DNA of 64,000 bases from Homalodisca vitripennis. Its lineage: Eukaryota > Arthropoda > Insecta > Hemiptera > Cicadellidae. The DNA is taken from positions 134,182,001 through 134,246,000 of the forward strand of contig NC_060213.1 of NCBI RefSeq assembly GCF_021130785.1, written 5' to 3'. The position numbers and the translations under genes were made by a program. The stretch's first letter is position 1. Every line of letters begins with the position of its first letter. This document shows, one piece after another, positions 21,986 to 33,359 of this stretch. Under the pieces are notes generated by a model. That model saw only the letters and a program-made list of their open reading frames with translations. It was not told the origin of the DNA and ran no database searches.

Positions 21986-22789
21986 CCAGGTCAGAAATAT
22001 CTTTATAGTTACGTCATTGAAGAAACTGGTCATTCTGTGAGGACGCTGCTTTTTCCTTCCTTTTAGCTGCTTATTGATCCTTTCCAGTTTCTTTAAAGTT
22101 AATTATTATTAACTTCTTGGGAAACGTCCAACGAATAGTCTGAACAATTTAATGAAATTAATGATATACAGATATCAAGTTTGTTATCGCTTTAATGGAA
22201 GTCTATTTACAAGATGAGTAAAACGGTACTAAAAATTGTTGAATTAAATTGGGACAACAGTTGAAGAATGGCGAAAAAAACCGATCCTCTACTAAACATA
22301 TGGTTGTAAAACAACGTTATATAGTAGTAATATTTACTTCTAAACATACGTTCATTTTATAAAATAAAAATGTTTTCAAGACACTGTATAAATCAGTAAA
22401 AAATACAAAACACATTTTTTTAAATAATTTACAATGATGAATAATTATGTATTTTCTATTCTTATAAAGTAAACACAAGGCCTATCAACGTGTGACTATT
22501 TGGACACCTGCCCTATTATAAAGAAAAAGAAATAAGTCAATATAATTCAGTTTTTGCAAATAACACACAAACAATATTTTAATAGTAAAAAACATTTTTG
22601 GCGCGTAGAAGTGAATAAATTATGTAACTACAGGCCCTATAACAATCAGGCCCTATCCTATTCCTAAGTAGTTCGTTTCCATCCAGGTAATACTGAGGGA
22701 AGCAGAACTAGTGCTCTATATGCATGACCACAATGTATGAGCAAACTCCTAACTTATTACTGTATTTTACGAAAATTAGTTTCATATCA

Positions 22790-22840
22790 TACTAGCTGTT
22801 TCCCGCGGCTTCGCACGCTTTTCGTAAGCTTTGCCCGTGT
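22790..22840 (+). repeat. fragment of a widespread insect dispersed repeat
   Basis: ACTAGCTGTTTCCCGCGG followed by CTTCGCACGC is, from memory, the usual 3' region of a common arthropod retroelement family. Only this short block is recognisable, and the assignment rests on recall of the motif. Confidence 0.35.
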
Positions 22841-23335
22841 GTGTGCACTTCTGGTTCAATTGAATTATTTTTCCAACGACGATTTAGAGTTTGTATTGTT
22901 GCCACGATCAAGAAAATCTGTCAAAAGTGTATGTTTATAGCCATTGTCTACGTACATGTACTTTATTATAAAGTGGTCTAACACTCTAGCTTTAAGTTCA
23001 ATCAGAAATGTATTTTGAAGACAAATATACATAAAATGTATATATATTTTATATACATAAAATATATATTAAATAGCGCCTTTAAATAATTTTTCGCTAT
23101 TTAATATACGTAACTGTCTCGTAATCGCAGTTTATAGTGTGCAGGTGCTTTAAAAACTATTATCTTTGGCAACGCCACCTGGAGGCGAGATACATCAATA
23201 GACAGCATAGAAACCTTCTTCGTGGAAAAATACATATAGGCTACATAAAAATTTTTGTAATGATCGGTCAAATAGTTTACGATTCCATAGAGGACAAACA
23301 CACAAACATTCATTTATATTTATATAATTATATAA

Positions 23336-23362
23336 GTATATATATATATATATATATATATA
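23336..23362. repeat. (TA)n microsatellite
   Basis: About 27 bases of alternating TA. Confidence 0.95.
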
Positions 23363-24154
23363 AGTAACCAGTAAAACCGAGCGTTAAGGTCTCCAGTATT
23401 ATCTACCTGCCTTGTCCAGCGAACAATAGCTTTCCGACTCCTCTGTATTCATGCGCAGCGACATTCCACCGACAAAGATCGATCGAACGCCTTGTCCAGG
23501 AAGCTTTCGTCAGCAAAAACAATAATATCGATCGATAAATCGACGCGGGCAAAACGGTCGACGGGTAAAAACGGCGACATGCCGTTACCCCCGCGCGCAG
23601 AATCTTAAACGGCGTGCCGTCCCGATCTCCCGCGACAGCGGTAACTTCCAGGAGTGATTTGTCACCGGGATTTATTTATTGGTCGATTTGGCGGCCAGGC
23701 TCCGGAATATATGTATTACTAAAACGATCCGTGAAGTCTGTGAAATCGATTTTTTGTCGATTACTAAATGGACTAGCCAAGCAAGTTTTTGTCAAAATGT
23801 AGCAAGAATTCTATCCATATGTTTTTTATGTGCTAGCTCAAAGGTAAATCTAAATAACAATGCGTATAAGTTGGTCTTGATTATCATTAATGACTTTAGA
23901 AGAACACGAATTATACTTCAATACGCATTAATTACACCTAATGTCATACAAGTATTTTTTAGAAAATTTACAATTTTAAGACGGTAACAGATTGAAGCAA
24001 AATATATTCCCACAGAAGTTTAGTTTAACTGTATTGAATAATTCAAGAAATTTTTACAATAGTCAACATGTTTAAATTATGCATTATATTTATCAGCACC
24101 ATAGGGGAAGACGACAACACATCAAGCAAAACACATTTCCTAATTACATCCACT

Positions 24155-24500
24155 TAATAAAAAACTAAAACCCAACTTAACTACAGAATACAGGTCACAA
24201 TAGGTATGCATTTGCCGACCAACCACCTACGACTGTATTCTGATATTCCGTTTTAGAGTTCGTGAAGTTAGCACACAACATGGTAGTTGTGATTCCTGAC
24301 ATACGCGTGTCACAACGCTCTGGTATGATTTAATCTAGTTTGTAATTATGTTTTAGGTTAGTTATTTACCTAAAGAAGAGATCAGATTGCAGATCCCGAA
24401 ACGTAGTGTCACTGATTTTTGTAGCACTGAACGATGGCAAATGTCCGGAACAATCCTGTTTCCTTCGCAATCCTTCCATCGTCTAAACCCAAAAACAAAC
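24155..24500 (+). mobile_element. PLE terminal repeat, copy c, with inverted front part
   Basis: 24155-24233 is the front of the PLE unit in reverse orientation (AAAACTAAAACCC..CTACAGAATACAGGTCACAATA..CCAACCACCTACG). 24234-24480 is the back part in forward orientation (TTTTAGAGTTCGTGAAGTT ... GAACGATGGCAAATGTCCGG). Such a 5' inversion is what twin priming or a template switch would leave. The hairpin end CCTTCCATCGTC is present at 24474. Confidence 0.7.
24369..24403 (+). ncRNA. hammerhead-like core in PLE copy c (degenerate)
   Basis: CCTAAAGA, then GAGATC-AGATTGCA-GATCCC, then GAAACGTAGTG. The core carries a change (CTAAAGA for CTGAAGA) and one stem mismatch, so activity is unlikely. Confidence 0.35.
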
Positions 24501-25479
24501 TTCAGAGAATTGTTGACACGTTTCTAGTGGACCTAATCCACTCAATTACTCGTAATTACAGTTTCTGACGTTTAACTGCACAGAGTAATGCATCTGTAGC
24601 TCAGGCCGTCCGGTGACCTCTATGACCCCGCATATTCGCACCGCGTCACATGCATCATGGTGACCAAGGGGAGTCTGTGTCTAGCAAGCCATTCGTCTTA
24701 GTTTGGGTCCTCGCCGACAGGTAGCTCTGCGGCCAATGTCCACGCACGAGTTATGACTCGACTATCGTATTTCCGTCTTGAACTGATAGGCCATTTGCGG
24801 CCTGTGGTCGCTGATGAAACGCTCTAGACGGTCACCGGTCATGCAACCAGAGGAACCGAGGCTATACACGGAACAATTTCACACATACATTAGGCTCCAC
24901 TGTCAATCATCGCTCGTGGACGTTGATGGACTTTAAAAAGAAACGGCCTTTTCGTCTAGGAGCCGAGAGGCAATTTACATTGTAAAAGCACACATCCGGG
25001 TGTACCGTTATTTAGTAGTATTTTGTACCTGTTACTCGTTACTGGTTAGTATAAGTTACATCCGATGTTCTTGGAACTAAATTTTTGGCGGATTAATATG
25101 GATACTAGTGTAGTATCCATATTGATGTCCTTCTGACGAGACCACGTTGTCATGCATCTTATGTTGTCCACAATAAAAATAAAACATATATAATAATACA
25201 TGTCTTGTACTTTATTGTAGAAGAAAATATAAATTTGAGTTTTGATGGATGTATACAATTATGTTTGCTGATTTTAACTTTTTAAATATCTTTGCAATTT
25301 TGCTGGTTCTTATCAGTTTGAAAGGCCTACCAAGAGCACACGGCTAGCCGTTCTCTGTTTGTGATTGATTTCCTGTAGTTTGTTTCTGACATTTATCAGA
25401 AAAACATGTGATGACATCACATAAACAAATGACGGAGGAAATTACAATTTCTTATTTAATTATAATTATTCCACGACTT
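24501..25479. other. no gene recognised
   Basis: 24600-24960 is GC-richer unique sequence with no readable exon. 25000-25480 is AT-rich, with small hairpins such as GTGATGACATCAC near 25407. Confidence 0.4.
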
Positions 25480-25990
25480 AAAAAGCAACCACTCCAATAA
25501 GTAAATTATTTTTGTGAGACCTTTCGCTTTCAAGGAAAGCATCATCAAATTCACAAAACTGAACACAAATTTGTTACTGTGATAATATAAAGAAGTATGC
25601 ACTTGAATAAAAAAAAACACATCCCATTCAAACATGGAAGGATGCAACATTTTAAATTATGAATGTATGCCTAATGAGTAAATGAAAAAATAAAATAAAT
25701 ATTTCATTATATATAAACCTTTAGTTAACATAACGGCGAATTTTGAAAGGGCTACTACGTTCATTATTTACTAATTAATTTTGGTTCTTTGTATAAATCG
25801 TTTCACAAGCATTAACGATTTTTTATATTTTGGATTTCCTTTAATAATTTTACGTGTCTAGTATAAAATGCATGTTTTGCCATAGCCGATCTTTCTTCAC
25901 CAAGATTTTTAAACATTCTTGATGTTCCTTAATTGTATTGTTCAACTTTCGTTTTGTTTACGCAATATATTTTAAATAAAGTTGTCACAA
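25480..25990 (-). mobile_element. decayed Penelope-like element, 3' portion
   Basis: On the minus strand from about 25985, broken frames read FKNLGEERSAMAKHAF and LLKEIQNIKNR, comparable to the region after the GIY-YIG core in the PLE at 48985-49800 (RKEKSAVANHCIN..). The 3' side carries a hammerhead-like core at 25521-25548. The coding part is full of stops. The 5S-SINE starts immediately to the right. Confidence 0.55.
25521..25548 (-). ncRNA. hammerhead-like core, second PLE subfamily
   Basis: On the minus strand: TTGATGA, stem GCTTTC-CTT-GAAAGC (6 of 6 paired), GAAA, then GGTCTCACAAAA. Upstream TTTTGTGA is complementary to downstream TCACAAAA. The stem differs from the 48994 copy but pairing is kept, which is covariation. 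Confidence 0.5.
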
Positions 25991-26000
25991 TCAGTTTGCA

Positions 26001-26262
26001 AATAGCGTCGAGTCGCGGGTACAACGGTTATCTTGCGACCAAGCAACCAAGCAACGTCGACCGTGGCTGCTTCTTGGATGGGTGACTGCTCAGCAATCTT
26101 GTCCTTCCAAGCAGCCCCAGCAGCCCATCTGTCCGGCCGTTGATGGTGGTTCTGAAGTCACCTTTAAGCCGTTGGTCCCCACATTAAGTGTTAGATAAGG
26201 CTTCTTAGACCTAACTTCGCCTGATAAAATAAGACATCTTTAATCTACCTTTTACTTTTAGT
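26001..26262 (+). mobile_element. 5S-rRNA-derived SINE, complete copy
   Basis: The head 26018-26100 follows 5S rRNA from about nucleotide 25 to 105: TACAACGGTTATCTTGCGACC, then CCAAGCAACGTCGACCG (A box) and TTGGATGGGTGACTGCT (C box). The body continues through GTCACCTTTAAGCCGTTGG and CTTCTTAGACCTAACTTCGC to AAATAAGACATCTTTA and a TTTAC-type tail. The same body occurs in copies at 1, 36948 and 56543. Retention of both 5S promoter boxes suggests pol III transcription. The tail probably matches a partner LINE, which was not identified. Confidence 0.8.
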
Positions 26263-26920
26263 TTAATGATTCCAGATTTTCCTTTCTCATTATTTTATTC
26301 CATAGATATCCTAATGCATTAAAAAAGAGACTACAGAACAAAAATACGTTTATCATCACATAAATGTTTTGGCAATTATCTTTCGGAGTTTATACAAGAT
26401 TATTAACATAGCGGGAGACGTTCAGATGGAGTACGTAGATCCTAGACCAACATCTTCTATCATGCAGCAACGTTTGAACAACGTTTGCTCCACAAACCCA
26501 ATATCTCTCAGTGTGCAATCCACATTCCCCCGACAGCAGCGTCTCGCCTACTGGAACTTGACCGTTCTCTACTATTCACGACGGTACACCCAGAGAATCA
26601 CCTTGAAAGACTTCCGGCTTGAGTTTGGAACTATGAAAACTATAGAAACTAAAAAAATCCATTTATTAATTGTTTTTTGAAAGAGTATATTTCGGTTTAT
26701 CGATAACAAACAACTTAATTCAATAACTCTTGGAAATTGAACTGAAACCTTCAACTGTTGATTTTCAAGGAAACACTATCAGTCACACAACTGCGCATTA
26801 AATCAAACACAAGGCGAAACAGAGTGTTCTAAGCGTGGTATATTATTCACAATTATGTTTTTTTTAATTAAAGACAAATACATTTCAATAAAGATATGTG
26901 AGTCATCCTCTTATCTGGAG
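26263..26920. other. no gene recognised
   Basis: An open frame 26369-26680 (+, 103 codons) in a GC-richer patch has no recognisable domain. Confidence 0.35.
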
Positions 26921-29404
26921 GAGAAGGCTGGAACAGGCAGAATCCAATGGAGGAGAAGAAACCTCGCCGGTCATACTTTAGAATGGCCGAGACAAAGAAC
27001 TACCTTGCGATCAATAAGGATTGGGAATTTTTGGAATCCACAGTTCAGCATCCATACCAGTCCTAAAAGCATTTGAAATTCTCCGTAAACAATGTATTCC
27101 AACCAAGATCGTAAATAATGACAGCAACTCTGTATTCCACATTTATCGTGACCACCTGAACCATTGCATGCTCGGGAAATGGTGGATGACAGCGGACTCC
27201 ACGAATTGATCCCAGAACCACTAAAGCTATCATTCCTTTGTCAAACTTTAATACAGATCGATGTTGAAGCTATGATCTTATTGTAAGGAAGAAGGTTGGT
27301 ATAGAAAACAATGTTCCATGGAGGAGAAAAAACCTCACCGATTCATACTTTAGAATGGCCGAGACAAAGAACTACCTTGCGATCAATAAGGGTTGGGAAT
27401 TTTCGGAATCCACAGTTCAACATCTATACCAGTCCAAAAAGCACTTGCAATTCTCCGTAAACAATAGCTGTATTCCAACCAAGATCGTAAATAATGACAG
27501 CAACTCTGTATTCCACATTTATCGTGACCACCTGAACCATCGCATGCCATGTACAATATACGCAGTGAGCCCTTAACTCGTGTACTGCAGGTAAAAGATC
27601 TTGGTATTTACATTAAGTACCTTCACTGAATCCTGAGTTGCATGTGCGAAACATTTGCAGCAGAGGAAACAAAAATGCTTGGATTTGTCTCCCCCGCTTT
27701 CTCAAAAAGGCTTAAGTGACACGGCTTTAAAAACTTTGTATTGTGCTTTGGTACGGCCAAATCCTTGAATATGGCTCTCCAGTGTGGAACCCCCACCAGA
27801 AGTTTCTCATAGATGAACTAGAGGACTATTCAAAGAAGATTTATTCGAATAGTGGGTGTCAGGAGTGGTCTTCTCTATCGTCAGGTTCCCATCGGGGAAG
27901 TGTCTCGTGATCTGGGGACTCCTGACTCTTGCGAATCGCAGATTCTCCGCTGACGTTGTACTGCTGTCAAAGTTCCTTAACCGGCAAGATCGACTGTCCC
28001 GATATGCTGAGCCAGATCCTCTTCAGGACCCCTTCAGCCACTCGCTACTCCAGAGACCTGTTCGCTAGGCAGCAACATCGCACCAATTACGCAGCAAACG
28101 ATACGATGTACCGACTTCAGAGTTTTGGTAATAGCGTCGCTGACATCGTTGACTTTTTTGTGGACAGTATACCAGTGCTCAAGAGGAAGATCGCCGGTCT
28201 GCAAGAGTTATCTGCCTAGGAGTTGCACAATGAGGGAAGACACTCGTTCTTACACTTTACCTGTACGTCCCCTCTCATTGCTGTTATTTTTATATTTGTG
28301 TCTTGTTAATTCTTGTCTATTCTTTTTTTATTCTTATTGCTTCGTGCTAATTTATTGCTGTTATTGTTTTCCATAGTTCAAATCACGGTACACTAATAAT
28401 TAATTACGTTATTTGTCATTCATAGTTTATATCCGTTTCGTCACTTAAATAGTTTATTAATCGTTTATTGCTCTATTTTTCACTGTGGTTGTTTTACTGT
28501 CATTGCTTAATTATTGTTTCAAAACTGTAAAAATGGAGATGTCCGTTGAAATGTAAAATAAAATAAAATGCCCGGGAAATTATGGATGACAGCGGACTCC
28601 ACGAATTGATCCCAGAACCAATGAAGCTATCATTCCTTTGACCAAATTTTAATACAGATCGATGTTGAACCTATGAATCTTATTGTAAGGAAGAAGGCTG
28701 CGTATAGAAAACAATGTTCCATGGAGGAGAACAGAAAAATCACCGATTCATACTTTAGAAAGGCGGAGACAAAGAACTACCTTGCGATCAATAAGGGTTG
28801 GGAATTTTCGGAATCCACAGTTCAACATCCATACCAGTCCAAAAAGCACTTGCAATTCTCCGTAAACAATAGCTGTATTCCAACCAAGATCGTAAATAAT
28901 GACAGCAACTCTGTATTCCACATTTATCGTGACCAACTGAACCATCGCTTGCCCGGGAAATGATGGATGACAGCGGACTCCACGAATTGATCCCAGAACC
29001 ACTCAAGCTATCACTCCTTTGACAAATTTTAATACAGATCGATGTTGAACCTATGATCTTATTGTAAGGAAGAAGGCTGGTATAGAACACAATGTTCCAT
29101 GGAGGAGAACAAACCTCACCGATTCATACTTTAGAAAGGCGGAGACAAAGAACTACCTTGCGATCAATAAGGGTTGGGAATTTTCGGAATCCACAGTTCA
29201 ACATCCATACCAGTCCAAAAAGCACATGCAATTCTCCGTAAACAATAGCTGTATTCCAACCAAGATCGTAAATATTGACAGCAACTCTGTATTCCACATT
29301 TATCGTGACCACCTGAACCATCGCTTGCCCGGGAAATGATGGATGACAGCGGACTCCACGAATTGATCCCAGAACCAATCAAGCTATCACTCCGCTGACA
29401 AATC
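26921..29404 (+). repeat. ~375-bp tandem array, four copies, split by a LINE
   Basis: Units are recognised by ATACTTTAGAA(T/A)GGC(C/G)GAGAC at 26981, 27353, 28757 and 29133. They continue through CCAACCAAGATCGTAAATA, CACATTTATCGTGACC and GGACTCCACGAATTGATCCC. Copies 1-2 and 3-4 are 372-376 bp apart; the gap between 2 and 3 is 1404 bp because a ~1.02-kb LINE sits inside copy 2. Open frames exist on both strands (up to 100 codons) but change frame from unit to unit, so coding is doubtful. Confidence 0.9.
27549..28567 (+). mobile_element. 5'-truncated LINE inserted in the 375-bp array
   Basis: Flanked by ATGCC on both sides (27544-27548 and 28568-28572), a likely 5-bp target duplication. Broken frames give VKDLGIYI, RPNLEYGSPVWNPHQ and IQRRFIRIVGVRSG, the C-terminal third of LINE ORF2, with many frameshifts. 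It ends in AAATAAAATAAAAT. The insertion is younger than the array because the array sequence resumes exactly after it. Confidence 0.85.
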
Positions 29405-29984
29405 GTTCTGGGAACTATCCAATAAATGTTAAACTCGCCGCGGAAGGAGCGCCGTTTAACATTCTACACATGGAGGTAACGGTGGTTAAGTTTTTACCGG
29501 TGCAGTTTTGTCTGTGCTCGATTTATCCGGCGATATGTTTTTGTCGCGGATGCTTCCTGGACCGCTGGCGGGTGCGCTTTGACGTAGAATGCCGGCGCAT
29601 TGTGAGCAGAGGCGGTGGCGTAAAAACGCGTGCGAGTGCGAGTGCTGCGACATCGCTTGCTTCCGAACCGGTTCGTTTAGCTTTAGAACTGAGAGAGAAT
29701 CGTTTAAAACCTCTACTGGTGAATGACTACATGGGAAATTAGAGATCTGCTGGTAAATTCGCCCCACATACTTTGAGGATGATAAAACTGTGGCATCATA
29801 TACAAAACTGGTGACAGCAGTGAATTGTGAAATTTGAATCAAAATTACAGAACCGAAGACTATCCATCAAGAGTCTCTCTGCTTGATTTAAACTTGTTAC
29901 TTCAACGTCTAGTCAACGCGGTAAGGCCTTGCCTTATGTTCATACGTTTGTGTTCAATTCCTTTGAAATTCTTTATTCAGGATG
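29405..29984. other. no gene recognised
   Basis: 29420-29700 is GC-richer with a 90-codon open frame (29470-29742) of unknown meaning and an opposing 118-codon frame. Neither contains a known motif. Confidence 0.35.
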
Positions 29985-30440
29985 GTCACTTGCGCAATTG
30001 GTCTATGCAAGGATCTCATCAAACAAAATAAGGTTTGTAGTAATTACAGAGTCCGTTGAAGGTACTGCCAAAATACCTCCTGTAACAAGCAGGTTTAACG
30101 TTGCAGTATCTCCAGCTCATACTAAAACCCAAATATTCAGCATATTCAGTTGCGCAATTGGTCTATACAAGGATCTCATCAAACACAATAAGGTTGGTAG
30201 TCCTTACAGAGTCCGTTGAAGGTACTGCCAAAATACCTCCTGTAACAAGCAGGTTTAACGTTGCAGTATCTCCAGCTCATACTAAAACCCAAATATTCAG
30301 CAAGTTCACTTGCGCAATTGGTCTATACAAGGATCTCATCAAACAAAATGAGGTTGAGAATCATTACACAGTCCGTTGATGGTACTGACAAAATTCTCAA
30401 GTTCATACCAAAACCCAAATACCATAGATCGTCCTGGTAT
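29985..30440 (+). repeat. ~160-bp tandem repeat derived from SINE body
   Basis: Two full and one partial unit of about 160 bp, each with TTGCGCAATTGGTCTA, AAGGATCTCATCAAACA and CAGTATCTCCAGCTCATAC. The segment GATCTCATCAAACAAAAT ... GGTACTGACAAAA resembles the body of the tRNA-SINE (18470-18530: GATCTTATCAAACAGAAT ... GGTACTGATAAAA), so the array probably grew from a SINE. Confidence 0.75.
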
Positions 30441-32074
30441 CTCTTCCAATCCAATAAGTATGGTAACCCTACTGTTCTTTATACTCCTGAGCTTAACGAT
30501 TGAAAAACATGCAGTTTAAAGTGTACTTTTCCTGTATTAAGTTGTCAATAGTCTAGATCGTACATTGACTGGCACCCTTTTGCACTACAAAATTGAAAAT
30601 GATTTATTTCAATCTAAAATATCATACAATTTTTACAGTTTGAAATTATGGAAAATACTAGCATTCCTTAATCAGTTATGAAGGCTAGCAAAACAGAAGA
30701 AAAATTTAAAATTTATTTCAAACACAAAAATATCGGACTTAGGTGGTATTACTTTTTTGACATAAACATTACTAGAACATAAATTATGACTAAAGCTAAA
30801 CCAACAACAATGCAAATCATCAAAAACAACAAAAATACACATATTCTACTCTAAAAATGTTTTTAAATTATTGAAAAAAATCTTGTGCAAATATAATAAT
30901 AATTATAAACAAATACATAACAATTATAATAAACAAAAAAAATAACTCTTAACACAGATATTTGATAATGTCTATTAATTATGTCTTCGTGATCAAGTAA
31001 CCACTTTTTTGAAACTATTTTAAATATTTGCTTTTTAAATGTGTTGTGGTAAAATAAGTTTTAAAACTTTTGGTTTTCTAACCATATTCGCCGATTTACT
31101 TGTACTATAGTTGTGACGTAATAAATCTGGATCATTGTTACCACTTCTAATGTTCAGTTATAATAATTCAGTGCGTAAATAAAATCATGCCCCAATAGGA
31201 ATACCACTTAAACAAGTTAAAGGTTGGCAGGAGATTGCAAATAGTTGAGAGATATGACTTAACTATGTGGTACTAACTAATAAATGATTTGCCCCCATTT
31301 ACCGTTTTACTTCATTCCGATTTCAGCTGTAGTGATCGACTCATATCAATCAGCGTTCACAAATTACAGCTCAGGGTGGAGTGAGAAAAGCACCGAGCCA
31401 TGCACGAATGCGGAGCCTGTGAGAACGCCGCTGCCCCGCCTCAGCAACCGGAATGCAGGGACTCTACAGGTGTCTGGCCGGATTAATAGGGCCTGATGGG
31501 TGATAATGTAGACTGATTACAGCGGGTATTATGTTATTCTTCAAGAGCGGCCGGTATTAATCAGGCCGCAAGACAAACAGCGCGGGTGCCAAATTTGATC
31601 CAGATCTCGTCAACGGTGATTTATTCAAACAGCCGTCCGTCGGCGTGCCGTCCCGCTCGCCGTATAAACCAACAATGACGGTTACATTCTGGCCGTGTCC
31701 GCGTCCGTCACGGACTGCGCCCGCGTGTAATGCGGCCATTGTCAGTCCGTCAGTCCGTTGGCAACTTTGCTGCGGAATTGTACGATTTGCGTTCAGCGCC
31801 GATGACAAAACTATTTGAAATGATTGGGAGGATTCGCGCTGGGACCAGTGATCTTTCTTCTTTATTTTGAATGGGCTGATTACATTTTCCTCTGTAGGAT
31901 CTAAATTTCTCACTCCTTGTATGTAGGTTAGTAAACAGAGGACCCTAGGATAATAAACTCCTATAAGTATATGATTTAAAAGTATATTATTTAAATTTAT
32001 ATATTTTACGTAAATAGTTTTTACAGAATCAAATTACATAAATAAAGTTAATACTTAAAACGTGCTGTGTTGTT
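30441..32074. other. no gene recognised
   Basis: 30500-31280 is very AT-rich. 31280-31880 is GC-richer with unrecognised open frames (31284-31496 +, 31557-31913 -). I found no exon or repeat I can support. Confidence 0.4.
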
Positions 32075-32190
32075 TCAAATCAAATCAAATCAGATTTTTG
32101 TTGCCGGAACATTATACAACGCATGGCAAAAGTACAATTTTTACTTTTTACTTGCTAAAAGTTTTTTGAATAAAATTACTTGAATTGAAT
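32075..32190 (-). mobile_element. LINE 3' tail fragment (minus strand)
   Basis: On the minus strand it ends GATTTGATTTGATTTGA, a short-repeat tail like that at 35296 and akin to the GAATTTGAATTT tail at 6240. The coding part is lacking. Confidence 0.45.
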
Positions 32191-32439
32191 TGAAAAATGT
32201 TGTCATACACACCACAAGAAATCTCATTCGAACATACAATTTGCAAACTAACCTATATTCATTCATTCACCAATTATTCCCACTTCCGGCGACGGATTCT
32301 TTTTCAGAATCACAGATTGGGTTTTCGAAATAATTTCTACTCTTGACGATAAAAGTAATAAGATAGAGAGGGCGATCAATAAAAATACTAAAAGTATACT
32401 AGCGTCTTTACATGCATGATCGTCATGGCCAACAGGACA

Positions 32440-33290
32440 GATACTGGAGTCTAATAATCAGGAAGGCGACCAGATCGAGTTACCAGTGATACGATCGGTC
32501 ACTCAGAACCGGAAATAGATACCAAGAAACGGCGACTCCAGTCCAGCCTCTGCTCCAGCTCCAGCTGTGCCGTACCCTTGTAGGGATGGAGCCTAATTAG
32601 CAGCCCTGAAGGTCACTGTCCTCTCCGACAGCCCTTATCCAGGAACCTGCTGGAGAATGGCTGGAATACCCAGTAGAGTTGTCATGTCAGTCAGGTTGAA
32701 CGTCTCGTAGAATCCGGTGTATAGCGATCACTGAGCTTTACAACTGTTTTCCAGGAAGTAAATCAAAATCATATGTTTCATTATCACGTGGTTGGCATCA
32801 CTGTATTTCTTGTTGCCTAGTCAAATTGATCATCAGCCTGCCACTATTACGCCTCAAACATTGACCTATCTAATCGCAGATCACGAGATAGCCGTGATTT
32901 ATCTGTTACCGATACGTGGGTGTTATTTAGTCACCGTATCTGATCGCGTGTATCTGATAAGCGTACACTACAGATTAATCTGGCGTTACTCACAAACAGG
33001 CTGCAGCCTATCTCACTTTACCACCCACTTGAATAGCCGGAATAATCTCGTATTTTGCATCCCTACCAATCTACTGCACCACTACAAATTAGCATGTCCA
33101 AGACCAAACATGTGTTATGAATATTAGAAGGTCACTGTGCGGAAAGTATGTAAAAGTACATATGTAGTTTTCGCTATGTACTATAGGCCTAGTTAAGTAA
33201 AACCAACACTTTTATAAATTATCTTTATTGACACCAACTTGTTAATTGGTGATTGAAACGTGATTGATTCGCTTTTCTTAAGATTAAATC
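32440..33290 (-). repeat. dispersed repeat R1, minus-strand copy
   Basis: The reverse complement of this segment aligns along its full length with 17390-18220, including the GATCAGATACGGTGACTAAA region and the GCTCCAGCTCCAGC run. Inverted orientation relative to the other copy rules out the two being LTRs of one element. Confidence 0.75.
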
Positions 33291-33359
33291 GGCAATTCGT
33301 ACGAAAACAGCCTATAAATGCAATATGGAAATGGATACCCTCAATTAGTAATAAATAAG

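Larger units (their letters stand above)
21986..24154. other. mostly AT-rich; no gene recognised
   Basis: 22060-22780 is plain AT-rich sequence. 22790-22840 carries ACTAGCTGTTTCCCGCGG CTTCGC, a phrase I recognise from widespread insect dispersed repeats. A (TA)n run lies at 23336-23362. 23400-23720 is GC-richer with several CpG-rich words. No exon could be supported. Confidence 0.4.

Noticed and set aside
26018..26100. 5S rRNA gene
   Set aside because: Only the internal part of 5S is present and it is followed by a repeated SINE body instead of the 5S 3' end and terminator.
17390..33290. R1 copies as the two LTRs of one large retrotransposon
   Set aside because: The copies are in inverted orientation and no gag-pol sequence lies between them.
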